DNA of 64,000 bases from Kriegella aquimaris (GTDB lineage: Bacteria > Bacteroidota > Bacteroidia > Flavobacteriales > Flavobacteriaceae). The stretch lies in contig NZ_FNGV01000002.1 in assembly GCF_900103215.1 (NCBI RefSeq), positions 496,001 through 560,000 of the forward strand, read 5' to 3'. This document shows, piece after piece, positions 9,994 to 19,840 of this stretch. Numbering within the stretch: position 1 is the stretch's first letter; each line of letters begins with the position of its first letter. Below the pieces are notes generated by a model that ran no database searches, had not been told where the DNA came from, and saw nothing but the letters and a program-made list of their open reading frames with translations. Position numbers and translations under genes: made by a program.

Positions 9994-11646
9994 ATGTTAG
10001 GAATTATCTCCTTTGTAGGCTTTACCTTGTTGGTGGCCGTAATCTCATATTTAGCAACCCGAAAAACAGATGAAAATTCTTCCGATGGTTATTTTTTGGG
10101 TGGTAGGAGTCTGACAGCACCCGTTATCGCTGGATCTTTATTGTTGACCAACCTTTCTACAGAGCAAATAGTAGGTCTTAATGGCCAGTCGTATACCGAG
10201 GGTATCGTTGTAATGGCTTGGGAAACCTTGGCAGCCATTGCCATGGTGGTCACTGCAATTTTCTTGCTGCCCAGATATCTTAAGGGGGGAATAACGACCG
10301 TACCGCAGTTTTTAAAGGATAGATACGATGTAACGACCAAAACACTTACCTCGGCTTTATTTCTAACGGGTTATGTAGTGGTGCTCCTTCCTACTATCTT
10401 GTATTCCGGCGCCTTGGCGATTAGCACCATGTTCGATATACCTGCCATGTTGGATGTTTCTGGCACCGCTGCCTTAGTGATATGTATTTGGGGTATTGGT
10501 ATTATAGGCTCTATTTATGCTGTATTTGGAGGATTAAAGGCGGTTGCTGTTTCAGATACCATTAATGCTATAGGTCTTTTGATTGGAGGGTTGTTGATAC
10601 CTATATTTGGTTTAATGGCTATCGGTGACGGAAGTGTTTTTGGTGGGCTGAGTGTTCTTTATGAGGCCAATCCTGAAAAATTTGATTCAACCGGAGACAT
10701 CACCAATAGTGTTCCTTTTTCAACCCTGTTCACGGGAATGATGCTTATTAATTTATTCTATTGGGGCACCAACCAACAAATAATTCAACGGGCGCTAGGC
10801 GCAAAGAACTTGGCGGAAGGCCAGAAAGGACTTTTACTTGCCTCGTTCATTAAGATTTTAGGGCCGCTTATCGTTGTGCTCCCGGGTATCATTGCTTTTC
10901 ATTATTTTAAAGGAGGTCTTGAGATGCCTGATCAAGCCTACCCCGCATTGGTGAATGCCGTATTGCCGAAGTACTTCGTAGGATTCTTTGTGGCAGTATT
11001 GTTCGGAGCCATTCTAAGTTCATTTAATAGCGTGTTAAATAGTTCCGTAACCCTTTTCGGGCTCGATATCTATAAACAACACGTCAATCCGGAAGCATCT
11101 GAAAGAACCGTTGTTAAATATGGTAAAATTTTTGGTATCGTTCTAGCCATCGGCGCTATGCTTATTGCTCCGCTCATTGCAAATGCCGGTAGTTTGTTTG
11201 AATATCTACAGGAGGTAAACGGAATATACAGTATTCCCATTTTTACTATTATAGTAGTCGGCTATTTGACAAAAAGGGTTCCTGCTATAGCAGCTAAAAT
11301 CGGAATTATTTCAGGATCGGTACTTTATATCATCAGTCAGTTTGTATTGAAACCCAATTTAGTCGAAAGTGCTTTGGAGAAAGCGGCCGCTGCCGGAGTT
11401 ACCGATGAGCGTGCATTGGCGCTTGTAGAGGCCAAGGCATACCCACATTTTATACACGTAATGGCTATTTTGTTTGTTTTGAACATGGTCATCATGTTGG
11501 TTATTGGGAAGATATGGCCGAATAAAGAACCTTTTGAATTGAAATATACAGAGCAAGTGTCTATTGAGCCCTATAAATATGTAAAACAAGTTGGTCTTCT
11601 TGTATGTGCTATTGTTATTGGGTTGTATGTATATTTCGCCCGGTAA
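9994..11646 (+). CDS. Sodium:solute symporter (SSS/SLC5 family, sugar transporter-like)
   Basis: The 550-residue polytopic membrane protein has about 14 hydrophobic segments from residue 1 onward. It shows SSS-family features: 'DGYFLGGRSLTAPVIAGSLL' near residue 30, 'YAVFGGLKAVAVSDTINA' near 170 and 'FYWGTNQQIIQRALGAK' near 250, the last typical of the SglT-type sugar branch. It would import a sugar with Na+ across the inner membrane. It converges on xylA, with which it shares a terminator, so xylose is a reasonable guess but is not shown by the sequence. A near-consensus -7 element (TATATTTA) lies shortly before the start. Confidence 0.88.
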   Translation: MLGIISFVGFTLLVAVISYLATRKTDENSSDGYFLGGRSLTAPVIAGSLLLTNLSTEQIVGLNGQSYTEGIVVMAWETLAAIAMVVTAIFLLPRYLKGGITTVPQFLKDRYDVTTKTLTSALFLTGYVVVLLPTILYSGALAISTMFDIPAMLDVSGTAALVICIWGIGIIGSIYAVFGGLKAVAVSDTINAIGLLIGGLLIPIFGLMAIGDGSVFGGLSVLYEANPEKFDSTGDITNSVPFSTLFTGMMLINLFYWGTNQQIIQRALGAKNLAEGQKGLLLASFIKILGPLIVVLPGIIAFHYFKGGLEMPDQAYPALVNAVLPKYFVGFFVAVLFGAILSSFNSVLNSSVTLFGLDIYKQHVNPEASERTVVKYGKIFGIVLAIGAMLIAPLIANAGSLFEYLQEVNGIYSIPIFTIIVVGYLTKRVPAIAAKIGIISGSVLYIISQFVLKPNLVESALEKAAAAGVTDERALALVEAKAYPHFIHVMAILFVLNMVIMLVIGKIWPNKEPFELKYTEQVSIEPYKYVKQVGLLVCAIVIGLYVYFAR

Positions 11647-11670
11647 TTAATTTATATATTAGATATAGAA

Positions 11671-11706
11671 AAACCCGTTCAGATGTATCTGAGCGGGCTT
11701 TTTTAT
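11671..11706. terminator. Bidirectional intrinsic terminator between symporter and xylA
   Basis: A 10-bp stem (cccgttcaga at 11674-11683 with tctgagcggg at 11688-11697, one non-Watson-Crick pair) has a 4-base loop. It is flanked by A-tracts on the left and a T-tract on the right, so it can stop transcripts arriving from either of the two convergent genes. Confidence 0.85.
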
Positions 11707-11740
11707 AGTTGCCGATCATTTTAATGGGCGAAGATGTAAT

Positions 11741-13066
11741 TTAGATGTATTGGTTAATGATATTTTCAAAGAGCTCTTGTTTGCCACTTTGAAGTTCAAG
11801 TTCACCATTATCTTTGGCAATTTGATATAGATCGGTAAAATCCAATTTTCCATCTTCAAAATCTTTTCCTTTTCCTGAATCGAAAGAACTATAGCGTTTC
11901 TCGCGTAGTGCGTCGTATTGTGATGACGAAATGATTTTGTCAGCTACTAAAAGTCCTCGTGCAAAGATGTCGACTCCGCCGATATGGGCATGAAAAACAT
12001 CGTCCATGTCAGTGGAGTTCCTACGGATTTTTGCGTCAAAATTAATACCTCCTCCTTGAAGTCCGCCGGCCTTTAAAAAGGTTATCATGGCCTCGGTCAC
12101 TTCGGTTATGTTGTTCGGGAACTGGTCGGTGTCCCAGCCGTTCTGGTAATCACCACGGTTCGCATCAAGACTTCCAAGCATGCCATGCGAAGCTGCAACC
12201 TCCATTTCGTGCTGCATGGTATGGTTTGCCAATGTAGCATGGTTGAACTCCAAGTTTAGTTTAAAATCGTCTTGAAGTCCATATTGATGCAGAAAGCCTG
12301 CAACCGTAGCAGAATCGAAATCGTATTGGTGTTTCATGGGTTCCATGGGTTTTGGCTCGATAAAGAAATTTCCTTTAAAGCCTTGTGCCCTTGCGTAATC
12401 ACGGGCCATGCCCAAGAATCTTCCCATGTGGTCCAATTCTTTTTTAATGTTGGTGTTCAATAGCGACATATAGCCTTCGCGGCCTCCCCAGAATACATAG
12501 TTTTCACCATCTAGGGCCATAGTAGCGTCCAGGGCTAATTTTATTTGTCCACCGGCGCGTGCCAATACATTGAAATCAGGATTTGTGGAAGCACCGTTCA
12601 TATATCGGGGATTGGAGAAGCAATTGGCCGTACCCCACAATAACTTGACACCTGATTCCGATTGTTTTCCTTTAATATAATCTACAATGGTGGCAAGCCT
12701 TTTTTCTGATTCGGCAAAAGTGGAAGCTTCTTGGATCAAGTCAAAATCGTGGAAACAGAAATAATCGAAGCCCATTTTGGTGATGAATTCAAAAGCGGCA
12801 TCGGCCTTTTCTTTGGCTGCTGCCACGGCGTCGGAGGGTTGGTCCCAAGGGAAATTTTGCGTTCCCGGGCCGAAAGGATCGGCACCCTGGCCACAGAAAG
12901 TATGCCAATAGGCTACCGCAAACTTAAAATGCTCGCGCATAGTTTTTCCTGCGACCACTTGTTCGGGATTATAGTATTTATATGCCAATGGATTGTCTGA
13001 ATCCTTTCCTTCATACTTTATTTCTCCGATACCTTTGAAATACTCTTTATTTCCTATTAATGCCAT
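11741..13066 (-). CDS. xylA: Xylose isomerase
   Basis: The 441-residue cytoplasmic TIM-barrel enzyme interconverts D-xylose and D-xylulose (and glucose/fructose). Family landmarks are 'FCFHDFDLI' (catalytic His), '[10 protein letters not shown]', '[18 protein letters not shown]' (metal-binding Glu and Lys) and '[19 protein letters not shown]' (metal-binding Asp). The length matches the class II enzymes of Bacteroidetes. It lies 104 bases downstream of xylB on the same strand and ends at the shared terminator, so xylB-xylA form a two-gene unit. All recognisable active-site residues are present. Confidence 0.97.
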   Translation of the reverse strand: MALIGNKEYFKGIGEIKYEGKDSDNPLAYKYYNPEQVVAGKTMREHFKFAVAYWHTFCGQGADPFGPGTQNFPWDQPSDAVAAAKEKADAAFEFITKMGFDYFCFHDFDLIQEASTFAESEKRLATIVDYIKGKQSESGVKLLWGTANCFSNPRYMNGASTNPDFNVLARAGGQIKLALDATMALDGENYVFWGGREGYMSLLNTNIKKELDHMGRFLGMARDYARAQGFKGNFFIEPKPMEPMKHQYDFDSATVAGFLHQYGLQDDFKLNLEFNHATLANHTMQHEMEVAASHGMLGSLDANRGDYQNGWDTDQFPNNITEVTEAMITFLKAGGLQGGGINFDAKIRRNSTDMDDVFHAHIGGVDIFARGLLVADKIISSSQYDALREKRYSSFDSGKGKDFEDGKLDFTDLYQIAKDNGELELQSGKQELFENIINQYI

Positions 13067-13170
13067 TGTTTTGGGTATTAAGTTAAATTAAGTTGTTTAT
13101 TATTGTGAGTTTTTGTTTTACTGATTTTGATAGTTGAACTCGTTTCTGCTAATTACCGCTTGCACTGGTT

Positions 13171-14655
13171 TTATTTGCTTTCTAATAATATTTCTAACGC
13201 TTTTTTCCAATCATTATAAGCATTTTGATAAGGCTCTTTCTCTTTGATGGGTTTAAAGCCCATCACATAATCGTTTTCCATGATTTGTTTGCCGAACGCT
13301 TCAAAATTGCCGGTATGCAATTCGCAGGCCCTTGCCGCCCCTATGGCTCCGGTCGTGTTGTAAATTTCGATTTCTTGACCGATAAGGGTTGCAATCGTAT
13401 TTGAAAAAATATCGGAGCGAAATAAATTGTCGTTGCCGGCCCGTATCACTTTAGGGGCGATACCATCCGATTTCATTATTTCCATTCCGTACACAAAGGA
13501 AAAGGCGATGCCTTCAAGGGCGGCGCGACAAAGATGGGCTTTGGTATGATTGTTTAGATTGATATTGGATAGCTGCGTGCCCAAAGTTTTGTTGTTCAGC
13601 ATTCGCTCTGCTCCGTTGCCAAACGGTAGAATGGTGACCCCGTCCGAACCGATAGGTACTGAGGCTGCCAATTGATTCATCTCGTCGTACGAAGTAACAT
13701 CCAAATTATTCAAGAGCCAACGGTACTGTATGCCCGATCCATTAATACACAACAATTTTCCAATACGTGGGTTTGAAGGCGAATAATTGACGTGCGCAAA
13801 ATTATTTACCCGTGAACTTTCCTTTACCGAAAGATTCTCTGTTATGGCATAAACTACTCCTGAAGTGCCCCCTGTAGCCGCGACTTCGCCGGGGTTAAAA
13901 ACATTAAGCGATAGGGCGTTGTTCGGTTGGTCGCCGGCACGGTATAGAATTGGTGTTCCTTCGGCAAGTCCTGATTCAGCAGCTCCCTGCGCCGATACCT
14001 TGCCTTGTACCGAAAAAGTGTCGACGGTTTCAGGTACCATACTAGGATTTATCTGGTAATATTCCAACAACCAATCGGCGATAGTATTTTTTTTGAAATC
14101 CCAGAAAATACCTTCGGAAAGACCGGAAATAGTAGAACATATTTTGTTGCTAAGGCGATAGGCAATATAATCGCCAGGTAACATAAATTTATCTATTTTA
14201 TCATATACTTTTGACTCATTTTCTTTGACCCATTTGAGCTTCGAGGCCGTAAAGTTGGCAGGGGAGTTTAATAATTGAGAAGCGCACTTGTCATTTCCAA
14301 GTTCATCAAAAGCATCTTGGCCTATTTCAACGGCTCTGCTGTCACACCAAATAATAGAATTCCGTAGCGGTATGCCTTCCTTGTCGACGACTACCAGTCC
14401 GTGCATTTGATATGAAATTCCTATTCCCGAAATATCGGAAGCAGTTATATTATTCTTTTCAATAAGAGTTTTGGTGGCATCACAAATATGTTTCCACCAA
14501 TCGGCAGGGTCTTGTTCCGCCCAGCCATTCTTAAGGGCAATCATTTCCATTTCGACATCTGGCTTGCTCACGACATCGACGCTTTTTCCCGTACGCGTCT
14601 CTACCAAGGCCGCTTTTATAGAAGAACTACCAATATCATAACCTATAGAATACAT
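13171..14655 (-). CDS. xylB: Xylulokinase (FGGY family)
   Basis: This FGGY carbohydrate kinase phosphorylates D-xylulose, the product of the adjacent xylA. The protein begins at the ATG giving 'MYSIGYDIGSSSIKAALVE', the standard family N-terminus with its first phosphate-binding loop (494 residues). The frame is open for 19 more codons upstream, but that extension is not family-like. 'GISYQMHGLVVVD', 'GDQPNNALSLN', 'ATGGTSGVVYA' and the late 'AGNDNLFRSDIFSNT' cover the substrate and ATP sites. The catalytic Asp is in the 'GDQPNNA' segment. It lies directly downstream of the susCD terminator, so it probably has its own promoter. Confidence 0.95.
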   Translation of the reverse strand: MYSIGYDIGSSSIKAALVETRTGKSVDVVSKPDVEMEMIALKNGWAEQDPADWWKHICDATKTLIEKNNITASDISGIGISYQMHGLVVVDKEGIPLRNSIIWCDSRAVEIGQDAFDELGNDKCASQLLNSPANFTASKLKWVKENESKVYDKIDKFMLPGDYIAYRLSNKICSTISGLSEGIFWDFKKNTIADWLLEYYQINPSMVPETVDTFSVQGKVSAQGAAESGLAEGTPILYRAGDQPNNALSLNVFNPGEVAATGGTSGVVYAITENLSVKESSRVNNFAHVNYSPSNPRIGKLLCINGSGIQYRWLLNNLDVTSYDEMNQLAASVPIGSDGVTILPFGNGAERMLNNKTLGTQLSNINLNNHTKAHLCRAALEGIAFSFVYGMEIMKSDGIAPKVIRAGNDNLFRSDIFSNTIATLIGQEIEIYNTTGAIGAARACELHTGNFEAFGKQIMENDYVMGFKPIKEKEPYQNAYNDWKKALEILLESK

Positions 14656-14723
14656 AGTGTCGAATATAAAATTAAAAGGGTTCAATATATTGTTTTTATA
14701 AGGATATGGCAAGATATCGGATA

Positions 14724-14755
14724 TAAAAAAAGACCGCGAAAGCGGTCTTTTTACG
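14724..14755 (-). terminator. Intrinsic terminator after susD
   Basis: A perfect 7-bp GC-rich stem (agaccgc at 14731-14737 with gcggtct at 14742-14748) has a 4-base loop. Read on the minus strand, a run of seven T follows it. It ends the susC-susD transcript before xylB. Confidence 0.85.
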
Positions 14756-14773
14756 GTATTAAAAATAAAATTA

Positions 14774-16348
14774 TTAGTATCCTGGGTTCTGTACCAAATT
14801 CGGGTTCGAAAGTAATGCAGTTTCAGGAATAGGAAACAGGTTCATGTTAGGGTCTCCATCAACTTCTTTAAGCGACCATGGGGCGGTAAATTGACCGAAT
14901 CGAACAAGGTCATTTCTCCTCCAAAATTCAATATAAAGCTCCCGGCCTCTTTCGGCCAAAAGTTCAGCCTCCGTAACACTAGGCAGGTCTGGGGTATCTA
15001 CCCGAGACTGTCTTAATTGGTTTACCATAGCAGTTGGGTCCTGATCCATACGCATCATGGCTTCTGCTTTCATTAAGTGTGCATCGGCGTATCGAAAAAG
15101 AATTTGGTGTTTTCTAAATGAATTGTTCTGGTTTTCGGCATCGGTAGGATCAAAAGGATGATATTTTAGCAACCTCATCCCCGTTTCTTCACCATTTCCA
15201 ACTATAGCCGGTATCTCCTTGGTGAAACTTAAGGGTGCTCCCTGTCTGTTTTTCAAGGGAGTTCCATCAGAATCGTACTGCTGTCCGATTAGAAAACCGC
15301 GCCCTATTCCTAAGTTCTGGGCATTGGCAGTAGTGGCATCGGGTACCCAACCTCTGCGTTCTTCTTGGTCATCACCTACATAATTGCTGTTCGGGGCCCC
15401 TTCAAAGGTGTCGTAGAATTCGGCCAAAGTAGAAAAGCCGTTCCATCCTCCACCTGTATTATCTGGGGAGTTTTGGTTGTAATGCAAGGAATTGTAAATT
15501 CTTGCCGCCACTTCACTCGTTGTGAAAAAGATGGTTTCTGAGTCATCGGTGGGCTCAAATATTTGAAAATACCCCTCTTGAATCGCAAAACCCTGTGCTG
15601 CTATGGCATCAACTGCGTCGATTACCTTTTGCATATCGGCACTGTCTGCTGTTCCACTTCCATTATAGATATGGGCATTCAAATATAATTTGGCCAATAA
15701 AAAATTTGCAGCCGTTTTGGTTGCCTTACCTGTGTTGGCCACTCCTGGACTACCCTCGGGCAAGCCGGTCATCGCTTCTTGTAAGTCTGTCATGATGAAA
15801 TTATAAGCTTCGGTCCTGGATAGTACAGTAGGGTTGACATCTGGCCCCTCGTCTACTTGACGGAAAGGAACCGACCCGAAAAGATCCATAACAAAAAACA
15901 TGTTGAAGGCCCTAAGAAACTTGGCTTCGGCCAGTACCTGAGCATCGGGGTTGCTTTCGATTATCTCAGATGCCCGAAAGACATTCTGGTTCAAATTATT
16001 CCATGCATTTTTTACAAATAAGTGGGAAGAGGTCCATGTATGGGTATGCAATTGTCTCCAGACGCCATTATCGCCCCAGTCAGTTCCCCTTGTAGGAATT
16101 AACAATTCGTCCGTAGTAACCTCTTCAAGGGCATACATATTTTCTTGGGTCTGAAAATCAGATCCCACTTTATTGTAAAGATCGTTCAAGGATGATGTTG
16201 GGTCTGCAATTCCTGAAAACCCACCGTCGCCTGCATCTTCACTAATAATCGAGTCTGTTTCTTCAATTTCCAAGTTGGTACATGACGCTAGGCACAGTAC
16301 CAGAAGAACCGAGGAAATAAAAGGTTTGATTAATATTTCTAGTTTCAT
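14774..16348 (-). CDS. SusD/RagB family glycan-binding lipoprotein
   Basis: The 524-residue outer-membrane surface lipoprotein has its lipobox (LVLCLASC) with Cys near residue 23. The early 'ALEEVTTDELLIPTRG' and 'WNNLNQNVFRASEIIE' segments and the helical TPR-like core with 'AEAKFLRAFNMFFVMDLFG' are standard SusD/RagB features. The C-terminus 'LFPIPETALLSNPNLVQNPG' is the family ending. It caps the SusC barrel and delivers oligosaccharides to it. It lies 10 bases after susC in the same transcript and ends at a strong terminator. The glycan is not deducible; neighbours suggest either xylo- or alpha-gluco-oligosaccharide. No SusE-like gene follows. Confidence 0.95.
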   Translation of the reverse strand: MKLEILIKPFISSVLLVLCLASCTNLEIEETDSIISEDAGDGGFSGIADPTSSLNDLYNKVGSDFQTQENMYALEEVTTDELLIPTRGTDWGDNGVWRQLHTHTWTSSHLFVKNAWNNLNQNVFRASEIIESNPDAQVLAEAKFLRAFNMFFVMDLFGSVPFRQVDEGPDVNPTVLSRTEAYNFIMTDLQEAMTGLPEGSPGVANTGKATKTAANFLLAKLYLNAHIYNGSGTADSADMQKVIDAVDAIAAQGFAIQEGYFQIFEPTDDSETIFFTTSEVAARIYNSLHYNQNSPDNTGGGWNGFSTLAEFYDTFEGAPNSNYVGDDQEERRGWVPDATTANAQNLGIGRGFLIGQQYDSDGTPLKNRQGAPLSFTKEIPAIVGNGEETGMRLLKYHPFDPTDAENQNNSFRKHQILFRYADAHLMKAEAMMRMDQDPTAMVNQLRQSRVDTPDLPSVTEAELLAERGRELYIEFWRRNDLVRFGQFTAPWSLKEVDGDPNMNLFPIPETALLSNPNLVQNPGY

Positions 16349-16358
16349 TATATTTTTT

Positions 16359-19300
16359 TTAAAAAGTTATATTTATTCCTAAGGTATAGGTCCTCGGTCT
16401 TGGAAAAGAACTATAGTCTATTCCTGCAATTGGCAAACCGTTGAGAAGAGCCGCACTTGCGGGCGATACACTGACCTCGGGGTCAAGTCCGCTATAATCG
16501 GTGATTACAAAAAGATTCTGCCCGTTTAAACTCAATCGCATAGATTTAAATCCTGTATTCTCAGAAAGCTTTACATTGTAACCAATGGAAGCTGTTTGGA
16601 GCCTAACAAAATCTCCTTTTTCCAAAAACCGTGTAGAAACCGAGGCTTCCGCAAAACGGCTCTCTTCACCGGCCAGATCAACAACATTCTGAGTGACGTT
16701 ATTTCCACTGCCGATAGCGCCACCTGTGAAAAAGGCATTGGCCGTATTGTTATAAATATAATTGCCAAATTGCCCGTTAAAATAAAGTGAGGCATCCCAG
16801 TTTTTATAACTGGCATTGGTAGAGAATCCTCCTGTTATGTCGGGAAGAGCACTTTTTCCAACGAATTTTTGGTTATCTGTTCCTCCTTCGTGAACAGGGT
16901 TGCCATTTTCATCAAAACCAATAAACTCACGCAGGTAAAAAGAGAACAAGGGTTGACCGGAAGCCAAGCGTTGGGCAAATGCATTTGATAATCCAGCGCC
17001 ACGAATGGTTCCTGCCGCAATTTGTCCGTCAAAATCTTGAATTTCATTTTTGTTGTAGGCTACATTAAAACCGGCACTCCAGTTAAAGTCTTCACCTTGG
17101 GCCAAATCATAATTCAATGCGAATTCAATACCTTGATTCAGTACAAGGGCATCTAGATTTTGAAAAAAGGTGGGTTGGGGCGAGGGTTGGGCAGATTCGA
17201 TATTTAATAATAAATCACGAGTCTCTTTGCGATAAAGATCTACACTACCGTTCAAGCGGTCATTGGCAAATCCAAAATCCAAACCAACGGTATATTGTGT
17301 GGTAGATTCCCATTTAAGGTCGGGGTTGGCAAATTCTACCGCAGTCAGACCGGGTATGTTTATCTCACCGCCGTCACTGATGTTGGGATCTCCATTGATA
17401 GCTGTTGAATATCGTTCCCGACGAACAAATCTTCCATATCCCAAACCATCTTGGTTTCCTGTAATTCCATAACTGAGCCGGAGTTTTAAGGTAGATATGG
17501 CATCACCGCCTATAAAGTCTTCTTCGTTTATTTTCCAGGCAAATGCCGCAGAAGGAAAGACACCATATCTGTTGTTCGATCCAAAACGGGATGAACCATC
17601 GGCTCTCACGGTTGCGGTAAATAGGTACTTATTATATAGTGTATAGTTCAAACGGGCAAAAAACGATTGCAATTCGTCCGTAGTATCAAAAGTGTTTGTG
17701 AAAACAGATTTAACCGGAATAGTGACTTGACCGAGCATATCGGTTTTAGTGGTGGGGAAAAGACGATTCACGAACAAATCGGCATCAGCATCATAACCGT
17801 ATTGTTGGTATGATCCGTCAATTTTAGATTCGAGGATGTCTGCTGAATGCGATAAATCTTTTGGCATTTGGTTGAGGTTTATCGAACTGTAGCCCCAGCC
17901 CTCGACATTTCGACCACTTGTGTTGAAATCTTGATAAGAAAATCCACCGAGTGCGTCCAACACAGAATTGTCAAATTCTTTTTTATAATTAAGGGTAACT
18001 TCCAGTAGGCGGTTCTCATTGTTCAAATCGTTCAAAGCACCCCTTCCGTTTTCACCTGCACCGCGAGAAACATTAAATGATTTCCCTGAAAGCGAGGCTT
18101 CCCGAGTAGATTCCGATTTATCGTAGCCTACCGTAACTTTTGCTGTTAGGTCATCAATGATGTCATAATCTGCAGAGAAGTTGATTAAAAATCGATTTGT
18201 GCTGGTCAAACTTTGCCAGTTCTGTAACAAGTTCAGCGCATTGATGCGGTCTCCTGGGTTAAAGTTTGGAGAAGCGGGCCAAGTGGGGTTCGCCGAATAG
18301 GCAGCGCCCAACATATCACCCGTAGATCCGGCACTACCACTCAATGGAGGCGCTTCATCGTTTACCCGTGAAATAGTACTCTGAACGTTCAGTCGCAATT
18401 TATCTTGCAACAAGCGTTGCGTAAGGTTGATACGACCGGTGATACGTTCTTGTGAGGATTTTTCTACAACCCCGAATTGTTTACCATAGTTAAAAGTAGC
18501 TCTTACGTTTCCTGAGCCATAATTTTGCGAATAGGCCAAGTTGTTGTTGGTCGATTCCGAATTTCGTGTTACCAATGACTGCCAATCGGTGTCATTACCA
18601 AAATCAGAGGCTTGGCCACCAAACGCCTGTACGGCAGAAAGAAATTGCTGTCTATTAAGCAAATCAAATTCATTTGCAGGTGATGACATACTAAAATCGG
18701 ATGAAAACTCCCATGTACCTCCTTGTCCGCCTGCTTTACCACTTTTGGTAGTAATGATGACAACTCCATTGGCTCCTCTAGAACCATATATGGCCGTTGC
18801 CGAAGCATCTTTTAAAACACTCATGCTCTCGATATCACTGGGATTCAAGAAACTTAAAGGGTTTCGCGCAGAACTGGATCCCATGCCTATATCAGTACCT
18901 TCCGAAGAAGTATCGCCTGAAGGTAAAGGCACGCCATCGACCACGAATAATGGGTTGTTGTTTGATCGCACAGAAGAAGTACCGCGTATTCTAATAGCGA
19001 CACCAGATCCTGGTTCACCACTGCCTTGCGAGATTTGAACACCTGCCGTCTTACCCTGAATTAATTGTTCGGGGGAAGAGATAACGCCTTGGTTGAAATC
19101 TTCTGAGGTTACCGAGGCTACAGATCCTGTGGCGTCTTTTATGGTAGTTGTACCATATCCTATAATGACGACTTCGTCCAATGCTTGGGCATCCTCTTCC
19201 AGGGTAACATCGATTGTCGGCTGTCCGCCTACAGGAATTTCTACGGTCTTGTAACCAATATAGCTGAATACTAAAGTAGCGTTATCACCAATATCGGTGA

Positions 19301-19481
19301 GTGTGTAAATCCCATCAAAGTCGGTCTGGGCTCCGTTGGTGGTTCCTTTTACCACAACGCTAGCACCAGGTAAGGGGCCAGATGCATCGGAAACTGTTCC
19401 CGATACGTCTTGAGCCTGTGAAAGTCCGAAGCATAAGAAAACTCCGACCATAAACAGGCCTTTTAATTGTTTGATTTTCAT
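16359..19481 (-). CDS. SusC/RagA family TonB-dependent outer-membrane transporter
   Basis: The 1040-residue protein carries a Sec signal peptide ending near 'LSQAQ' (residue 23) and a carboxypeptidase-regulatory-like domain (about 25-100, 'GTVSDASGPLPGASVVVKGT'). A TonB box-like linker ('LDEVVIIGYGT') follows, then a plug (about 115-235, with 'IRIRGTSSVRSNNNPLFVVD') and a 22-strand barrel ending in the aromatic C-terminus 'RTYTLGINITF'. It imports oligosaccharides with its SusD partner, powered by TonB. The divergent LacI-family gene lies 359 bases upstream and a candidate operator lies 84 bases before the start, so sugar-responsive repression is likely. Confidence 0.95.
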   Translation of the reverse strand: MKIKQLKGLFMVGVFLCFGLSQAQDVSGTVSDASGPLPGASVVVKGTTNGAQTDFDGIYTLTDIGDNATLVFSYIGYKTVEIPVGGQPTIDVTLEEDAQALDEVVIIGYGTTTIKDATGSVASVTSEDFNQGVISSPEQLIQGKTAGVQISQGSGEPGSGVAIRIRGTSSVRSNNNPLFVVDGVPLPSGDTSSEGTDIGMGSSSARNPLSFLNPSDIESMSVLKDASATAIYGSRGANGVVIITTKSGKAGGQGGTWEFSSDFSMSSPANEFDLLNRQQFLSAVQAFGGQASDFGNDTDWQSLVTRNSESTNNNLAYSQNYGSGNVRATFNYGKQFGVVEKSSQERITGRINLTQRLLQDKLRLNVQSTISRVNDEAPPLSGSAGSTGDMLGAAYSANPTWPASPNFNPGDRINALNLLQNWQSLTSTNRFLINFSADYDIIDDLTAKVTVGYDKSESTREASLSGKSFNVSRGAGENGRGALNDLNNENRLLEVTLNYKKEFDNSVLDALGGFSYQDFNTSGRNVEGWGYSSINLNQMPKDLSHSADILESKIDGSYQQYGYDADADLFVNRLFPTTKTDMLGQVTIPVKSVFTNTFDTTDELQSFFARLNYTLYNKYLFTATVRADGSSRFGSNNRYGVFPSAAFAWKINEEDFIGGDAISTLKLRLSYGITGNQDGLGYGRFVRRERYSTAINGDPNISDGGEINIPGLTAVEFANPDLKWESTTQYTVGLDFGFANDRLNGSVDLYRKETRDLLLNIESAQPSPQPTFFQNLDALVLNQGIEFALNYDLAQGEDFNWSAGFNVAYNKNEIQDFDGQIAAGTIRGAGLSNAFAQRLASGQPLFSFYLREFIGFDENGNPVHEGGTDNQKFVGKSALPDITGGFSTNASYKNWDASLYFNGQFGNYIYNNTANAFFTGGAIGSGNNVTQNVVDLAGEESRFAEASVSTRFLEKGDFVRLQTASIGYNVKLSENTGFKSMRLSLNGQNLFVITDYSGLDPEVSVSPASAALLNGLPIAGIDYSSFPRPRTYTLGINITF

Positions 19482-19840
19482 GAATAGTTGTTTTTAAGTT
19501 GAGTTTAATAATTAAAAATATGCAAAAAAAACATCAGTTGTTAGCAAAATTCTTGAAAGATAGTCACGCAAACGGTTTCGTGTTGATAACTTCGTGAAAA
19601 TGAGATAATATCAAATTATCTTATGTCATTTTATAATATTCGTAACTATAGGGTTGGATAATGACGATTTTCTGTATGTTCGTAAATATAGCATTTTTTT
19701 ATTTTCTTTCAATTATTGATGTATTGGATTACTTTTATTTGGCGTTGATAAAAAAGTTTGATTTAATTGGTATTGATCTTTATGATATTTAACTTCACTT
19801 TATTAAGAACTGATATCAATTATTACTTAGATAAATACTT
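19482..19840. other. Divergent regulatory gap between susC and the LacI-family gene
   Basis: This 359-base, AT-rich stretch holds no gene. It contains the candidate operator at 19565-19582. A weak minus-strand -7 box for susC (GAATTTTG at 19552-19545, one mismatch) also lies here. The -33-like TTTG (19572-19569) would lie inside the operator, so a bound repressor would block it; the 16-base spacing is shorter than usual. At the other end a perfect TAnnTTTG box touches the LacI start codon. Nothing else stands out. Confidence 0.6.
19565..19582. promoter_or_regulatory. Candidate LacI-family operator upstream of susC
   Basis: The 18-bp imperfect palindrome cacgcaaacggtttcgtg is centred on CpG and matches its reverse complement at 14 of 18 positions. 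A central CG with A-rich left and T-rich right arms is the usual LacI-family operator form. It lies between susC and the divergent LacI-family gene, 84 bases before the susC start. Confidence 0.55.

Noticed and set aside
18541-19038. 165-codon plus-strand open frame inside susC
   Set aside because: It is antisense to the conserved SusC plug and has no protein-like features.
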